This document shows, piece by piece, positions 37,351-46,183 of a stretch of 64,000 nucleotides of DNA. The first letter of the stretch is position 1. Each line of letters starts with the position of its first letter. A program made the position numbers and the translations under genes. Source of the DNA: CAXBGS01 sp963975425 (GTDB lineage: Bacteria > Planctomycetota > Planctomycetia > Pirellulales > Pirellulaceae); the NCBI GenBank assembly GCA_963975425.1, contig CAXBGS010000006.1, forward strand, positions 310,001 to 374,000. Direction: 5' to 3'. The notes beneath the pieces are model-generated. The model ran no database searches. It was not told where the DNA came from and saw nothing but the letters and a program-made list of their open reading frames with translations.

Positions 37351-38865
37351 CTACTCCAAGCGAACAAGACGCTCGTTTCGTTCATGTTTTGGCTTCCACC
37401 GAAAACGATCACCGCAACTGCAATTGAAGACCCGTCCCTTTCCGTTCGCCAATAGGAACGGTTCGAGCGGTTCACCATAGCGGTATGTCTTGATCTCTTT
37501 AACTGCCGGTCGCGGAAAACCATGCGGACATCCGCTGCAAATGGATACAGTTGCCGGCTCAGGCGGTTGCCATTCGCCCGCATCGGATTGCTGGATCATC
37601 GTGCGGACGTGTTCCAATGCGGAATAGAATTTGTCTCGATTCTCACGGAGATTTGGAATGGTGACCCCCTGATACGTGTCACCGAACAGGATGATGGCAT
37701 AAGGACAAAACGCCCCTTCGGTGGCCTCGATCAAATGACAGTGCGCCATCACACGAACGATGTGCTGAAGCAGAATTGGCCCCGCGGCTTTTTGGACGCG
37801 ATGGACCGGCACGGACATTGATCCTTTCTGAAGAATCCGTCGCGGCTTGCCGCTCACTTTCCAGCGTTCATCTTTCATGGCCGCCTCCGGGCGGCGAACC
37901 TCGAATCCTGCTCGTAGCAGTCCCCACCAATTGACGTTTTGATACCGCGTGCTATTCGGATCGGGTTCGCAGTCAACGGCAATCGTCGCTTCGAGACGAC
38001 GCTCCGCAAGAGTCTTCCACCGTCCGTATTCGCGTATTGCAAAGTTCAGCCAAACGCCCGTGCAGACCACCAACATGAGAGGAAAACCGGTCAGCCGGAC
38101 GAGTGGCGATAAAACCAATACAACCACACCAATGACGAACCCGACCAACATCCAGAATATTCGCCGCAGGCTCCTATCCAATTCCTCTTGGATCGCATCC
38201 AGTTCATACCATGGCAACAACGCCAACGACGGTAACTCTTCCTCCGCATCGACATAGCTCCCTTCGTGCGTGAGAACGCCGGCACGCGGACAAAACCGGT
38301 ATTCAGCAATGGTCGATGCGCTCAGCCAAGGATCGCTGTCCAGGGCATCCAAAAGAGGCATCGGATTGCCTGGCACCTGTGTCGCGTACGATGGAGGTTG
38401 CCTCGACGTTTTCGGTTCCGACTGAGGGTTCGGCGGTGAGTCTTCAACGCGATCCGCTTCCACATCCGCGTCGCTTCTCGATGATGCCGATGACATTCGT
38501 TTCTCAAGCTCGTCGACATGCATTTGCACGATTGCAAGAAATACGTCGGCGGCCTTCGTCATCTCCTCCTCTGTCGGCTCACCATCAATCGAATCATGCG
38601 AAACTCGGTTGCGAATGTTAACGGCGTACGCGGCATCGCCATACATCTTTCGACCGAGAAACCGCTTGCGAATTTGGACCAAGGTTCGTAAGCCCTTTTT
38701 CTCCTCAGCGTTAATGAAGAAATGTCGCTTGATCACACGCTCGACCAGCCTTGCCGAACGAACGAGTCGTTTCTCCGCGTCCAACAACTCGTCGACATAC
38801 AGTAGCCGTCGTTGTAGTTCGTTGATGGATTCGTGCAGTTCGTCGCTTACGTCCTCTTCTGTCAT
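37351..38865 (-). CDS. HEPN domain + membrane hairpin + Cas4/PD-(D/E)XK-like protein
   Basis: 504 residues from ATG 38865, which sits in ATGA at the stop of the upstream gene, with GGAG before it. Residues about 5-125 are helical and end in AYAVNIRNRVSHDSI, a HEPN-type RxxxxH motif. A Ser/Glu/Pro linker leads to LSASTIAEYRFCPRAGVLTH (near 183-200), the start motif of Cas4-type nucleases with its CPR. Two membrane helices are inserted near 236-278 (FWMLVGFVIGVVVLVLSPLV and FPLMLVVCTGVWLNFAI). The core continues KVSGKPRRILQK, QHIVRVMAHCHLIEATEG, then Cys pairs SICSGCPHG and FNCSCG. The Cas4 Asp and ExK catalytic residues appear replaced, so this may bind rather than cut. Confidence 0.6.
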   Translation of the reverse strand: MTEEDVSDELHESINELQRRLLYVDELLDAEKRLVRSARLVERVIKRHFFINAEEKKGLRTLVQIRKRFLGRKMYGDAAYAVNIRNRVSHDSIDGEPTEEEMTKAADVFLAIVQMHVDELEKRMSSASSRSDADVEADRVEDSPPNPQSEPKTSRQPPSYATQVPGNPMPLLDALDSDPWLSASTIAEYRFCPRAGVLTHEGSYVDAEEELPSLALLPWYELDAIQEELDRSLRRIFWMLVGFVIGVVVLVLSPLVRLTGFPLMLVVCTGVWLNFAIREYGRWKTLAERRLEATIAVDCEPDPNSTRYQNVNWWGLLRAGFEVRRPEAAMKDERWKVSGKPRRILQKGSMSVPVHRVQKAAGPILLQHIVRVMAHCHLIEATEGAFCPYAIILFGDTYQGVTIPNLRENRDKFYSALEHVRTMIQQSDAGEWQPPEPATVSICSGCPHGFPRPAVKEIKTYRYGEPLEPFLLANGKGRVFNCSCGDRFRWKPKHERNERLVRLE

Positions 38866-39902
38866 CTCCGACCCCATTCTTCAATCAATGGAATGATCTC
38901 CAAAAAAGAGCTGGGACGGTCGCTGCGAAACACCGACCCTGATTTCACCACGACATCGTGAACGCTTTTGGGGAGCGATATCGACTCGAGCTGCATTGCC
39001 TCATCGCCTACCTCGGGGAGCTTGCCCAAAAGCACGTGACTGGCCAATCTTGACCAACTATAGACGTCAGCTCGAAAATCAACATCCTCACTGTCGGCCT
39101 CGCCAGCACGGTACGGATCGACAGGCCAATCTTTGGTGGAAACGGTCGGACCCCGATCCACCAGTTTTGCCAGCTCGAATTCTGTAAGTATTGCGCGGCC
39201 ATCGTGACGCCGGATCAGGACTGCTGCTGGGTTGAGTTCTCGCCGAACAATACCCTGTTCATGGAGCGCAAGAAGTCCGCTGCCAATATCGAGCAATAGC
39301 TGTCGTGCGGTCGCCTGTTCGAGAGGCGTGCCGTCAAGCTTTCTCTGCAATGATTCGCCATCAATCCACTCATCGATTACCCAGTAGAACTGCTCTACTG
39401 GATCGTGAAACGCAGTGATGTTTTGGATGATGTTCGGATGTGACGCCAATGAAGCGCACACATTGGGGTGCCTCTTGATCCATGTGCGACATCGTTGTTC
39501 TTCATCCGTCGACAGATGGCGAAGATCGAAGCGTTTGCCACGAGCGTAGCGATCCAATTCCAAGTGACGCAGACGACAAATCTGGAACTTCAAGCCGTTT
39601 GACGCGGCTTGCCAATCCGTCAGCACATCTGCCACCAAGTATTCGTGAACGGTGGACAAACCGCCGGACGGTGCGCTATCCGCCATCAGAAAATCGAGAC
39701 CCGTGCCCAGGGCTTCTGCAATCGCCAACGCGGAGGTTCGATAAATCGCGTTTCCAGCCAGCAAGTTGTTGATGGTTCCACTCGACTTCTGCGATTGCGC
39801 CGCCAAGGCTTCAACACTCAGGCCGCGCTTGTTCATCAGGTTCGTGACCTTGGCAGGGTCGAGCTGCACGGATCGACCGTGCTTCATGCGTTTTTTTGAC
39901 AT
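38862..39902 (-). CDS. XRE helix-turn-helix fused to a pseudokinase
   Basis: 346 residues from ATG 39902; a TTG at 39950 would extend it by 16. Residues about 10-70 are an XRE helix-turn-helix (KVTNLMNKRGLSVEALAAQS, GTINNLLAGNAIYRTSALAI, EALGTGLDFLM). The rest is a protein-kinase fold without the key residues: GIVRRELNPAAVLIRR replaces HRDLKPxN, TEFELAK replaces DFG, although FRADVYSWSRLASHVLL (the APE/D-x-W-S region) is still clear. So it probably binds DNA and uses the kinase fold as a sensor or scaffold. The stop overlaps the next start (ATGA). It is divergent from the coupling-ATPase operon, with about 150 bases between, and may control both. Confidence 0.78.
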   Translation of the reverse strand: MSKKRMKHGRSVQLDPAKVTNLMNKRGLSVEALAAQSQKSSGTINNLLAGNAIYRTSALAIAEALGTGLDFLMADSAPSGGLSTVHEYLVADVLTDWQAASNGLKFQICRLRHLELDRYARGKRFDLRHLSTDEEQRCRTWIKRHPNVCASLASHPNIIQNITAFHDPVEQFYWVIDEWIDGESLQRKLDGTPLEQATARQLLLDIGSGLLALHEQGIVRRELNPAAVLIRRHDGRAILTEFELAKLVDRGPTVSTKDWPVDPYRAGEADSEDVDFRADVYSWSRLASHVLLGKLPEVGDEAMQLESISLPKSVHDVVVKSGSVFRSDRPSSFLEIIPLIEEWGRR

Positions 39903-40051
39903 CGAGACGGTGCTAGTCACTTTCCCCAACTTTTCGACAGCTTGTTTCAACTTGAATTTAGCCTGAATCTTGCTGGGCCAATAATTCTGTCACTCCGAGT
40001 CAATCGACATTCCCGGAGGCACTGTTCCAGAAACACCGACAGGAGTTGGCA

Positions 40052-40444
40052 ATGCTTCAAAAAACGACCCAATGGATGACCGATCGACTTGTCGAGCGGG
40101 CACTGCCGAGTATCGGAAGCTTTATGGCGTCCGCCCTACAGCGGATGCTGATCCTCGGCCATGTAGAGCATCATAACCAATTGGAAGAGCAGGCTCGAAG
40201 ATACGAGGCAGCGGGGAAACCGCAATTGGCAAAGTTGATTCGAGACGGAGCGACGAATCTCTCGCTCGACGATCCCTTTAGTTCCGCCCCAGCGATTTGC
40301 GAGCGGCTGTCCGACGGTACGGAAAACGCTTCTGAATTGGCGATCGGGATTGCGGATGCCACCGCAAAGTCCAGGCGAAGCAAGAAGCGAGCGTCCAAGG
40401 TTGATGACAATCAAAGCAGAAAGTCGCCGGAACTGGGTGAATGA
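40052..40444 (+). CDS. Hypothetical protein leading the coupling-ATPase operon
   Basis: 130 residues from ATG 40052, with AGGAG six bases before. TTQWMTDRLVERALPSIGSF, ALQRMLILGHVEHHNQLEEQ and RRYEAAGKPQLAKLIRDGAT suggest helices; the C-terminal end is basic and Lys/Arg/Ser-rich (AKSRRSKKRASKVDDNQSRK). No family recognised. Its stop overlaps the start of the next gene in ATGA. It could bind DNA or the coupling protein, since it opens a conjugation-like cassette. Confidence 0.6.
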   Translation: MLQKTTQWMTDRLVERALPSIGSFMASALQRMLILGHVEHHNQLEEQARRYEAAGKPQLAKLIRDGATNLSLDDPFSSAPAICERLSDGTENASELAIGIADATAKSRRSKKRASKVDDNQSRKSPELGE

Positions 40445-41076
40445 ACGGTTTAATCCACTTCACCGAAAGGGACTTGACCGTGCTACGCGCTCTCAGCTTT
40501 CAAGTGCGATTATTCGGTCAGCGTCAATTGGCAGAATCGCTCTGGCATGGGGACGTCGCCAATACACGGCGGCGTATGCGCAGATTCGTGGACCTCGGGT
40601 TGATTGAACGACAAGTGACCCTAGCGCGGCCACTACCGGAGCTACTTGGCCCGGTCGCTCAGTGGCGACCAGGTCAATCGGAACCAGATGTCAGCCGCAT
40701 TGCATTTCAATTGCAAAGTCGTTGGCGCTATCGAGCGATGCGTTCGACGGTTGTATTCACTCCGACGAAAACTGTTGTGAACCACTTTGGAGGACGCCAA
40801 AAAGCGACGCTGTCACCACAGGTTTCTCACGACCTTGGCGTCTCCGCTGTATGGCTTTGGTTCTGCTGTTTTCAACCGGATTTAGCTCAGGCTTGGAGAA
40901 GCGAAGACATGCTTACTGACATCGAACGAAACCAATCGGTGCCAGACGCAGTGCTCGTCGACCAAGACGAACATCCTTTAGTCCTAATCGAATACGGCGG
41001 TGACTACTCGGCGGATCGAGTCGCCGCCTTTCATGACGACGCAGCTTCACGCGGCTTGCCCTATCAAATTTGGTGA
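40441..41076 (+). CDS. Replication-relaxation-like winged-helix protein with nuclease-like C-terminus (copy 1)
   Basis: 211 residues. N-terminal winged helix (TERDLTVLRALSFQVRLFGQ, NTRRRMRRFVDLGLIERQVT) as in replication-relaxation/MobC-type plasmid proteins. C-terminal part has SRIAFQLQSRWRYR, QVSHDLGVSAVWLW, SVPDAVLVDQ, VLIEYGGDYSADRVAAFHDD and ends LPYQIW. A PD-x-n-E-x-G-x-Y pattern recalls PD-(D/E)XK nucleases but the second acidic/Lys site is not classical. The gene at 44447-45082 encodes a protein of the same length and the same pattern. It overlaps the upstream gene (ATGA) and is followed after seven bases by the second gene of the module. Confidence 0.75.
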   Translation: MNGLIHFTERDLTVLRALSFQVRLFGQRQLAESLWHGDVANTRRRMRRFVDLGLIERQVTLARPLPELLGPVAQWRPGQSEPDVSRIAFQLQSRWRYRAMRSTVVFTPTKTVVNHFGGRQKATLSPQVSHDLGVSAVWLWFCCFQPDLAQAWRSEDMLTDIERNQSVPDAVLVDQDEHPLVLIEYGGDYSADRVAAFHDDAASRGLPYQIW

Positions 41077-41083
41077 ACCGAAT

Positions 41084-41764
41084 ATGGAACAACAAAGCTT
41101 TCGGCCGCGAGATGCCGCCTTCGTGAATTTCACGATTCGATATCGCATCGGCACGAACAAAGCGTACGGAACGCAACTGCTTCCGGATATCAGCCTCAAC
41201 GCCGTCGCAAAAGTGACAGCGAGACTTTGTGACATGGGCCTACTAACACGACTGCCTCTCGTCCTACCTGAAAACTATTTTCGCCTCGGTCCGAAAGCGG
41301 TCAGCGTGTTGGGACTTTCGCCGCGTCACTGCGAACCTCTTGGGCCTCAGTCGCTGCCTGTTGATTATGCAACATTGATTTACGCCACGCAGAGTGTGAC
41401 ACCGAAACGACGCCTCTCACCACTTGAGCTATCGCAATACACACCGTGGCTGCCTGAAGGTTTGCGGGCATCACCCTACTGTGTGGCAGGTGACGGCCGA
41501 CTTGACCTTATTCGCGTTGATCTGGGTGGATCGCCGCAGCATGTAGCTCGCAAAGTTGCCGCCGCAGCGAATCAACGCTTGAGCATTCCTGAATTGGCGG
41601 ACCTAGCTGGCCGTTCCAAATTCCAAATCGCGGTGCTCACGACAAGTGCGCAAAAAGCGAGCTACATCGCCAAGGCGCTCGAGATCATCGACTGCATGGA
41701 TGCGATACGAATCCATCTCACTGTAATCCCTCAACTATCGCTGCTGCTCCTACGCGGCAAATAA
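41084..41764 (+). CDS. Second gene of the duplicated module, DNA-binding-like protein (copy 1)
   Basis: 226 residues from ATG 41084, seven bases after the previous stop. N-terminal half looks like a winged helix (PRDAAFVNFTIRYRIGTNKA, NAVAKVTARLCDMGLLTRLP). A central block reads LSPLELSQYTPWLPEGLRAS then RLDLIRVDLGGSPQHVARKV, and the C-terminus has FQIAVLTTSAQKASYIAKAL. The gene at 45099-45731 has the same architecture with a divergent sequence (FPQLFRHGLPYG; AKVDVCSRVSRIVERS). No named family. Position between a winged-helix protein and the coupling ATPase suggests a relaxosome or DNA-processing role, by inference. Confidence 0.62.
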   Translation: MEQQSFRPRDAAFVNFTIRYRIGTNKAYGTQLLPDISLNAVAKVTARLCDMGLLTRLPLVLPENYFRLGPKAVSVLGLSPRHCEPLGPQSLPVDYATLIYATQSVTPKRRLSPLELSQYTPWLPEGLRASPYCVAGDGRLDLIRVDLGGSPQHVARKVAAAANQRLSIPELADLAGRSKFQIAVLTTSAQKASYIAKALEIIDCMDAIRIHLTVIPQLSLLLLRGK

Positions 41765-41780
41765 TCTTTGGAGACTCAAA

Positions 41781-44450
41781 ATGCCACGAAGCGTCTATTA
41801 CCAATCGCCAGGAAACCCAATCCAAATCGCGAAGGTACCGCCAGAATCCTTGGAGTTAGAATTTGTCTACCATCGTGGAGTCGACAACGACGATGAGGCA
41901 TACTCGAAGAGCGTTTTGAATGATGTCGTCTTCGTAAGCTTCGCAGGACTGTTTGTTCTCTGGATGCAGGCGATCTTACTTAACGTTTCGATCATATCGC
42001 TCATCCTGTTCAGCTTTCTTGTCCTGCTGCTCTGGCGGATTGTTGAATCACGTCTCAACACAATGTCGAGTACGGTTGTTTTGGCGATTCTTGCGGTTTG
42101 GCTCTACAGCCTGGTCCCCCTTCCAGGTTCTCTTGATGTACTTGTCGCAATAATGGCAACGCTGTGTCTGGCGCGCGAAGTTGTCCGCCACTTTACGTTT
42201 TTGGCGACAGTCGCGCCAGTTCAGTTGCGAACGGCATGGACGATTCGCAAAGCAGTTTGTTGGCAGACGCTCGCGAGCAGCATGGTGTTGCTGCCAATCG
42301 CGATTGGCGTGTCAATACCATCCGCCATGCCCACAACGTTGCTCATCGGTGGGTTCGCAGCCGCCGTTGCCGTCCTGATGTATGTAGAGAATCCGCGAGA
42401 CTACGCGGATAACTTCTGGGATGCCGTTCGCAGTTGGTGCAGCTACAACCGCAACGAAAGCCATGTAGCTGGAATTCTTCTCAGTCCGGCTGGCACATGT
42501 AAGCAGCGAATTCGCATGCTAGTCGTCGTTGCCCTTTTGAACGCTTGCGTGATCTTCAAGGTCCTGTTCTTGCCACTATTGTCTGGTTCGGGTTTGCGTT
42601 CGTCACTTGCTGGCGGTTCCGACAATATCGTCGCGCTAGTCGCGCAGCTCTGCATTGCCGGCGTCGCAAGCGGAATCGTAGCGCTCTTACCACTGTCAAT
42701 GATTCTTGCCGTTCTTTGCGTGGTCGGAATTCCGGTTTTCGGTCGAATGTCGCTTCCGGAACCAAGCTATGTTCCCGCCGACGAGTGGAAGGAGATCACT
42801 GATCGAATTCGACAGTCCCGCAATGACGTCGAACGCAACAGCATCTACCTGGGGCGAGTCAGCTACGACCAGTCGCCAATGCTAGTTCCGACAGACATAT
42901 TTAAGGAACACGCGCATTTCTTGGGTGACAGTGGATCGGGAAAGACTGCACGTGGCCTAGCTCCTTTCATCGAGCAGGTGCTCGGCACGGGAAAAGCCAG
43001 TGCGATGATCCTCGACCTAAAGGGTGACTCTCAAGAGCTGTTGCAAACCGTCCGTTGTGGAGTAAAAACCGCGAAGGAACTCGACGATGTCGAAGTTCCG
43101 ATTCGGTACTTCAGCCTTCGAGATGATCAGGCCACGTACGGTTTTAACCCGTTTCGTCTCTCAAGTTGGCAGCTACTCAACGACCTGCAAAAAACCGACA
43201 TCCTATGCGGTGCCATGGGCCTTATCTACGGTAGCGACTACGGTGAAGGCTACTATTCATCGGCCAATGCGTCCGTCCTCTACGCGACCGTTCGGCACTT
43301 TCCCAACGTAGCTAGTTTCGAGGAGTTGGCTGAGAAGATCGGCTATGTGCTTGCACGGCCAAAGGCGCACGGACTTGACGCAAAGTCCCGTGACGCTGGC
43401 AATCACGTCAAGATGACGGTAACTCGATTGGCTTCGATTGCAGCGCTCAATGTCGGTGAAGACTCAACGCCCAACGAGGACGTCTTAGAGCACTGCATTG
43501 ATCCTGGGCGACTTTTTGCCGCGCCGGAAGCTCACTACTACAGCATGTCCGCGACGCTTGGTCCCGGATCATCACCTGAAGTCGCTCGCTTTGCAACTTT
43601 CATGCTGATGATGGCCTCAACATTGAGTAAACGAGACGTGCCTGTTTACTTGATCATTGACGAATTTCAGCGAATGGCGTCCAAAAACTTGGACTACTTA
43701 CTCCAGCTCGCTCGAAGTATGGGCGTTGCCGTCATTCTTGCGAATCAGTCGATGCAAGACCTTCAGCGTTACGACTTGGTTTCGGTACTCGAAACGAATT
43801 GTCGATACCGCCAATGGTTTGCAATTTCTGGCTGGGACGACCAAGAACGCCTCTCGCGTCACAGTGGAGAGACAGTTGACCTGCTCAACGGGGAATCGAT
43901 AAGTAGCTCAACGAATGACAAGGGAACGACAACGAGCTCGAGCCATTCTGTCAACGAATTCGTAGGCCCAAGATTAACCCAAAACGATATCAAGCTCGTC
44001 AGCGATGACGACCGCAAGAGCATCGTCTTAATCAACCGCGGTTCAGGATACGCTCAGTACGGGGGAATGCCCGTGGTGATTGAAAGTGACTTCCATATTT
44101 CCCAGGAGGAATACCGAAGTCGAAAACAAACTCCATGGCCCACCGACGACATCGGAACTTTCATTCCCGCAAACTGGGACCGTCCCGCGTCGCGCGGAAC
44201 ACGGCGAGGTAGGGACCAACCGCCGGCCCCGACGATCACGCATGAGTCAATTCCGACTTCCTCAAGCAATGAAAGAAGAGAGGCGAAGCGGCGTCGCCGT
44301 GGAGCGAAGAAAAGCAACGCACCGGTGGAAAACACGGGAGGCACGGAGACCGAGTCAGAGACATCGGATGCCTTCGATCGCTACCTGCGAGAGAATCCTC
44401 TTCAATCGGAAGACAAAACTGCGGACGACACCGTGGAGGAGCAATCGTGA
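41781..44450 (+). CDS. VirD4/TraD-like coupling ATPase with multi-helix membrane domain
   Basis: 889 residues with GGAG before ATG 41781. The N-terminal 320 residues hold about seven membrane helices (ILLNVSIISLILFSFLVLLL, VVLAILAVWLYSLVPLPG, CIAGVASGIVALLPLSMILA). The ATPase domain has Walker A FLGDSGSGKTARGLA near residue 380, Walker B LIIDEFQRM near 625, and MGVAVILANQSMQDLQRYD, the TraG/TraM-recognition stretch. The C-terminus (about 770-889) is a disordered basic tail. This is a type IV coupling protein or a relative: it feeds DNA or a protein through a channel. No relaxase, VirB4 or other type IV secretion gene is in the window, so the element may be mobilised in trans. Confidence 0.9.
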   Translation: MPRSVYYQSPGNPIQIAKVPPESLELEFVYHRGVDNDDEAYSKSVLNDVVFVSFAGLFVLWMQAILLNVSIISLILFSFLVLLLWRIVESRLNTMSSTVVLAILAVWLYSLVPLPGSLDVLVAIMATLCLAREVVRHFTFLATVAPVQLRTAWTIRKAVCWQTLASSMVLLPIAIGVSIPSAMPTTLLIGGFAAAVAVLMYVENPRDYADNFWDAVRSWCSYNRNESHVAGILLSPAGTCKQRIRMLVVVALLNACVIFKVLFLPLLSGSGLRSSLAGGSDNIVALVAQLCIAGVASGIVALLPLSMILAVLCVVGIPVFGRMSLPEPSYVPADEWKEITDRIRQSRNDVERNSIYLGRVSYDQSPMLVPTDIFKEHAHFLGDSGSGKTARGLAPFIEQVLGTGKASAMILDLKGDSQELLQTVRCGVKTAKELDDVEVPIRYFSLRDDQATYGFNPFRLSSWQLLNDLQKTDILCGAMGLIYGSDYGEGYYSSANASVLYATVRHFPNVASFEELAEKIGYVLARPKAHGLDAKSRDAGNHVKMTVTRLASIAALNVGEDSTPNEDVLEHCIDPGRLFAAPEAHYYSMSATLGPGSSPEVARFATFMLMMASTLSKRDVPVYLIIDEFQRMASKNLDYLLQLARSMGVAVILANQSMQDLQRYDLVSVLETNCRYRQWFAISGWDDQERLSRHSGETVDLLNGESISSSTNDKGTTTSSSHSVNEFVGPRLTQNDIKLVSDDDRKSIVLINRGSGYAQYGGMPVVIESDFHISQEEYRSRKQTPWPTDDIGTFIPANWDRPASRGTRRGRDQPPAPTITHESIPTSSSNERREAKRRRRGAKKSNAPVENTGGTETESETSDAFDRYLRENPLQSEDKTADDTVEEQS

Positions 44451-45082
44451 TTTCCTCTTGGATACGACCGATTTATGACCTGATCGAGACTCTCGCCTGT
44501 CGCGTGAGAGTGATGTCAATGAATCAGATTCATCACGGCTGGTCGCAGTCGTTCGGTTCATCGCAAGAAATCGTTGAGGTCGTCGAGCGGCTCGTGCGCG
44601 CAAGGTTGTTGGACGGCGACGTTCGTAACTTGCAACTTCCGCCCGTCACTGACGAACCTCTTTGCGACTGGGTGCCAGGAGAACCTGACCCGAATTTCGA
44701 ACGGATCGAATATCTCGTTCAGTCTCGCTGGTGTGGCCAGGAAGTTCCGACGCCGATTGTCGCCGCCACCGAGAAAGCGTGTCGCTTGTTCGGTTCCAAT
44801 GCCGGTGGGATGCCGCCCCTGACGCATCTCAATCACGACTTGTTGTTAGGAGAAGTCTTCGCTCGATACCGCTGTCAGCAGCCTGAAGTATGCGCGAGCT
44901 GGCTGGGTGAAGATGCGGTTGAGATAGCAGAACGAGGCGTCAAGAACCCGGATGCCTTCCTATTTGATACCCGAGGCCATGTCACCAAGGTCGTCGAGTC
45001 AGCGGGTAAATACTCGCTCAGCCAACTGGAGTCATTTCATAGACACTGCAAATCGGCCAACTTGCCCTACGAACTCTGGTAA
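44447..45082 (+). CDS. Replication-relaxation-like winged-helix protein with nuclease-like C-terminus (copy 2)
   Basis: 211 residues, starting at GTG in a GTGA overlap with the ATPase stop and with GGAGGAGC upstream. It mirrors copy 1: a winged helix (YDLIETLACRVRVMSMNQIH, IVEVVERLVRARLLDGDVRN), then QSRW, LNHDLLLGEVFARY, NPDAFLFDTRG, VVESAGKYSLSQLESF and the ending LPYELW. Copy 1 and copy 2 share PDAxLxD, ExxGxY, and LPYxxW at the same spacing. So the same gene stands on each side of the coupling ATPase. Confidence 0.74.
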   Translation: MISSWIRPIYDLIETLACRVRVMSMNQIHHGWSQSFGSSQEIVEVVERLVRARLLDGDVRNLQLPPVTDEPLCDWVPGEPDPNFERIEYLVQSRWCGQEVPTPIVAATEKACRLFGSNAGGMPPLTHLNHDLLLGEVFARYRCQQPEVCASWLGEDAVEIAERGVKNPDAFLFDTRGHVTKVVESAGKYSLSQLESFHRHCKSANLPYELW

Positions 45083-45098
45083 ATCCAAAGCCAACATC

Positions 45099-45731
45099 AT
45101 GCATATCTGGAAAACCGAGCGTCCAATCATCGACCACCTCATGCGGCACACGATCGCTACGGACCGCCTATTGCCAATCCAAGACCGGGAAAGAGCGATG
45201 ATAACTATCGCTCACTTGGTTCGCTCTAAGCAAATTAGTCAATGGCAGCACAGAAGTGGTCTTCGCTACTGGACGCTGTTTGCACCCAGGCCGCTGTCCG
45301 AAGTTTCGTTAGTGAAGGCTCTCGGGTTGACGCTGTTTCTCCTCGAAACAACTAAGCGATCGGCCTTGACCAGCGACGACATACGAGAGTACTTCCCTCA
45401 GCTTTTTCGACACGGATTGCCCTACGGCTACTTTGTAGAACAAAACGAACGATGTACTGGACTCGGCTATGCGAAGGTCGATGTTTGCTCACGTGTAAGT
45501 CGAATCGTCGAACGCTCACTGTGGAGTATTGACAAGCACCGTTCTCATCGACAGTTTCGCAAATTGATAGACGAGGGCCGTTTCACTCTCACCTGGATCG
45601 TCGCCACGGACGCAAAACGACGGCGACTTACCGATGCGTTTCGACTTGCCACAGCAAGTGGGGTGTCCATTCGCGTTTGCGCAATACGAGAGCTGCTCGA
45701 CATCGTCGCCCCGATTCCCAACCCACGATAA
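45099..45731 (+). CDS. Second gene of the duplicated module (copy 2)
   Basis: 210 residues from ATG 45099, sixteen bases after copy 2 of the winged-helix gene. The architecture parallels the product at 41084-41764: a helical N-terminal region (ERPIIDHLMRHTIATDRLLP, DRERAMITIAHLVRSKQISQ), the FPQLFRHGLPYGYF block, YAKVDVCSRVSRIVERSLWS, and a C-terminal FTLTWIVATDAKRRRLTDAF. Similarity is weaker than for the first pair, so divergence is older or faster. It ends the coupling-ATPase operon. Confidence 0.58.
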   Translation: MHIWKTERPIIDHLMRHTIATDRLLPIQDRERAMITIAHLVRSKQISQWQHRSGLRYWTLFAPRPLSEVSLVKALGLTLFLLETTKRSALTSDDIREYFPQLFRHGLPYGYFVEQNERCTGLGYAKVDVCSRVSRIVERSLWSIDKHRSHRQFRKLIDEGRFTLTWIVATDAKRRRLTDAFRLATASGVSIRVCAIRELLDIVAPIPNPR

Positions 45732-45852
45732 CGGACCATCGCTCACTTCCCTTTGTGGATTTGAAAACGTCTCTCGGCCCGAGAGCAGAAAAAACAACGG
45801 GCAGGTGATCGCCTTCGATTGCTTGGCAAGTCCTGTAAGGACTCGTCAATCA

Positions 45853-45879
45853 ACGTCGCTTGGAATGAGCCAGCGACGT
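45853..45879 (+). promoter_or_regulatory. Hairpin before the small-gene train
   Basis: ACGTCGC, one bulged T, TGG, loop AATGAG, then CCA GCGACGT: a 10-bp stem with one bulge. AGGAGG and ATG 45896 follow directly. A further 6-bp stem AGTCCT/AGGACT lies just before it at 45829-45843. Confidence 0.6.
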
Positions 45880-45895
45880 CAACAGGAGGTCCGAT

Positions 45896-46183
45896 ATGGC
45901 TCGGCTAAAGGATCATCTTAATGCGCCACCGGAGCTAGTTAGTTGGGTGGCTACCCGAGTGGTGTTTTGGCCCATTTTGGTCGTGCGCGTCGCAATCATT
46001 GTCGGCGTGTGCGCAATCTGGTCCTACCAGGCTCCGCAAATCGCTGCACTCGTTTGGTCGAGTTCAACGAAAGCGGAGAAAACACCCATCGAAAATCGAG
46101 CGCCGAAGAGGAGTCAAGCAATGCAGAAATTGCTCGACGACCTCAACGACGTTCGTGCTCGCATCAGTGAGCAAATGCCGTAA
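45896..46183 (+). CDS. Small membrane protein
   Basis: 95 residues with a strong AGGAGG site. A single membrane helix VVFWPILVVRVAIIVGVCAI lies near residues 22-44; the tail is charged and helical (KAEKTPIENRAPKRSQAMQK then LLDDLNDVRARISEQMP). No family recognised. It is the first gene of the train of small genes at 45.9-48.8 kb. Confidence 0.6.
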   Translation: MARLKDHLNAPPELVSWVATRVVFWPILVVRVAIIVGVCAIWSYQAPQIAALVWSSSTKAEKTPIENRAPKRSQAMQKLLDDLNDVRARISEQMP

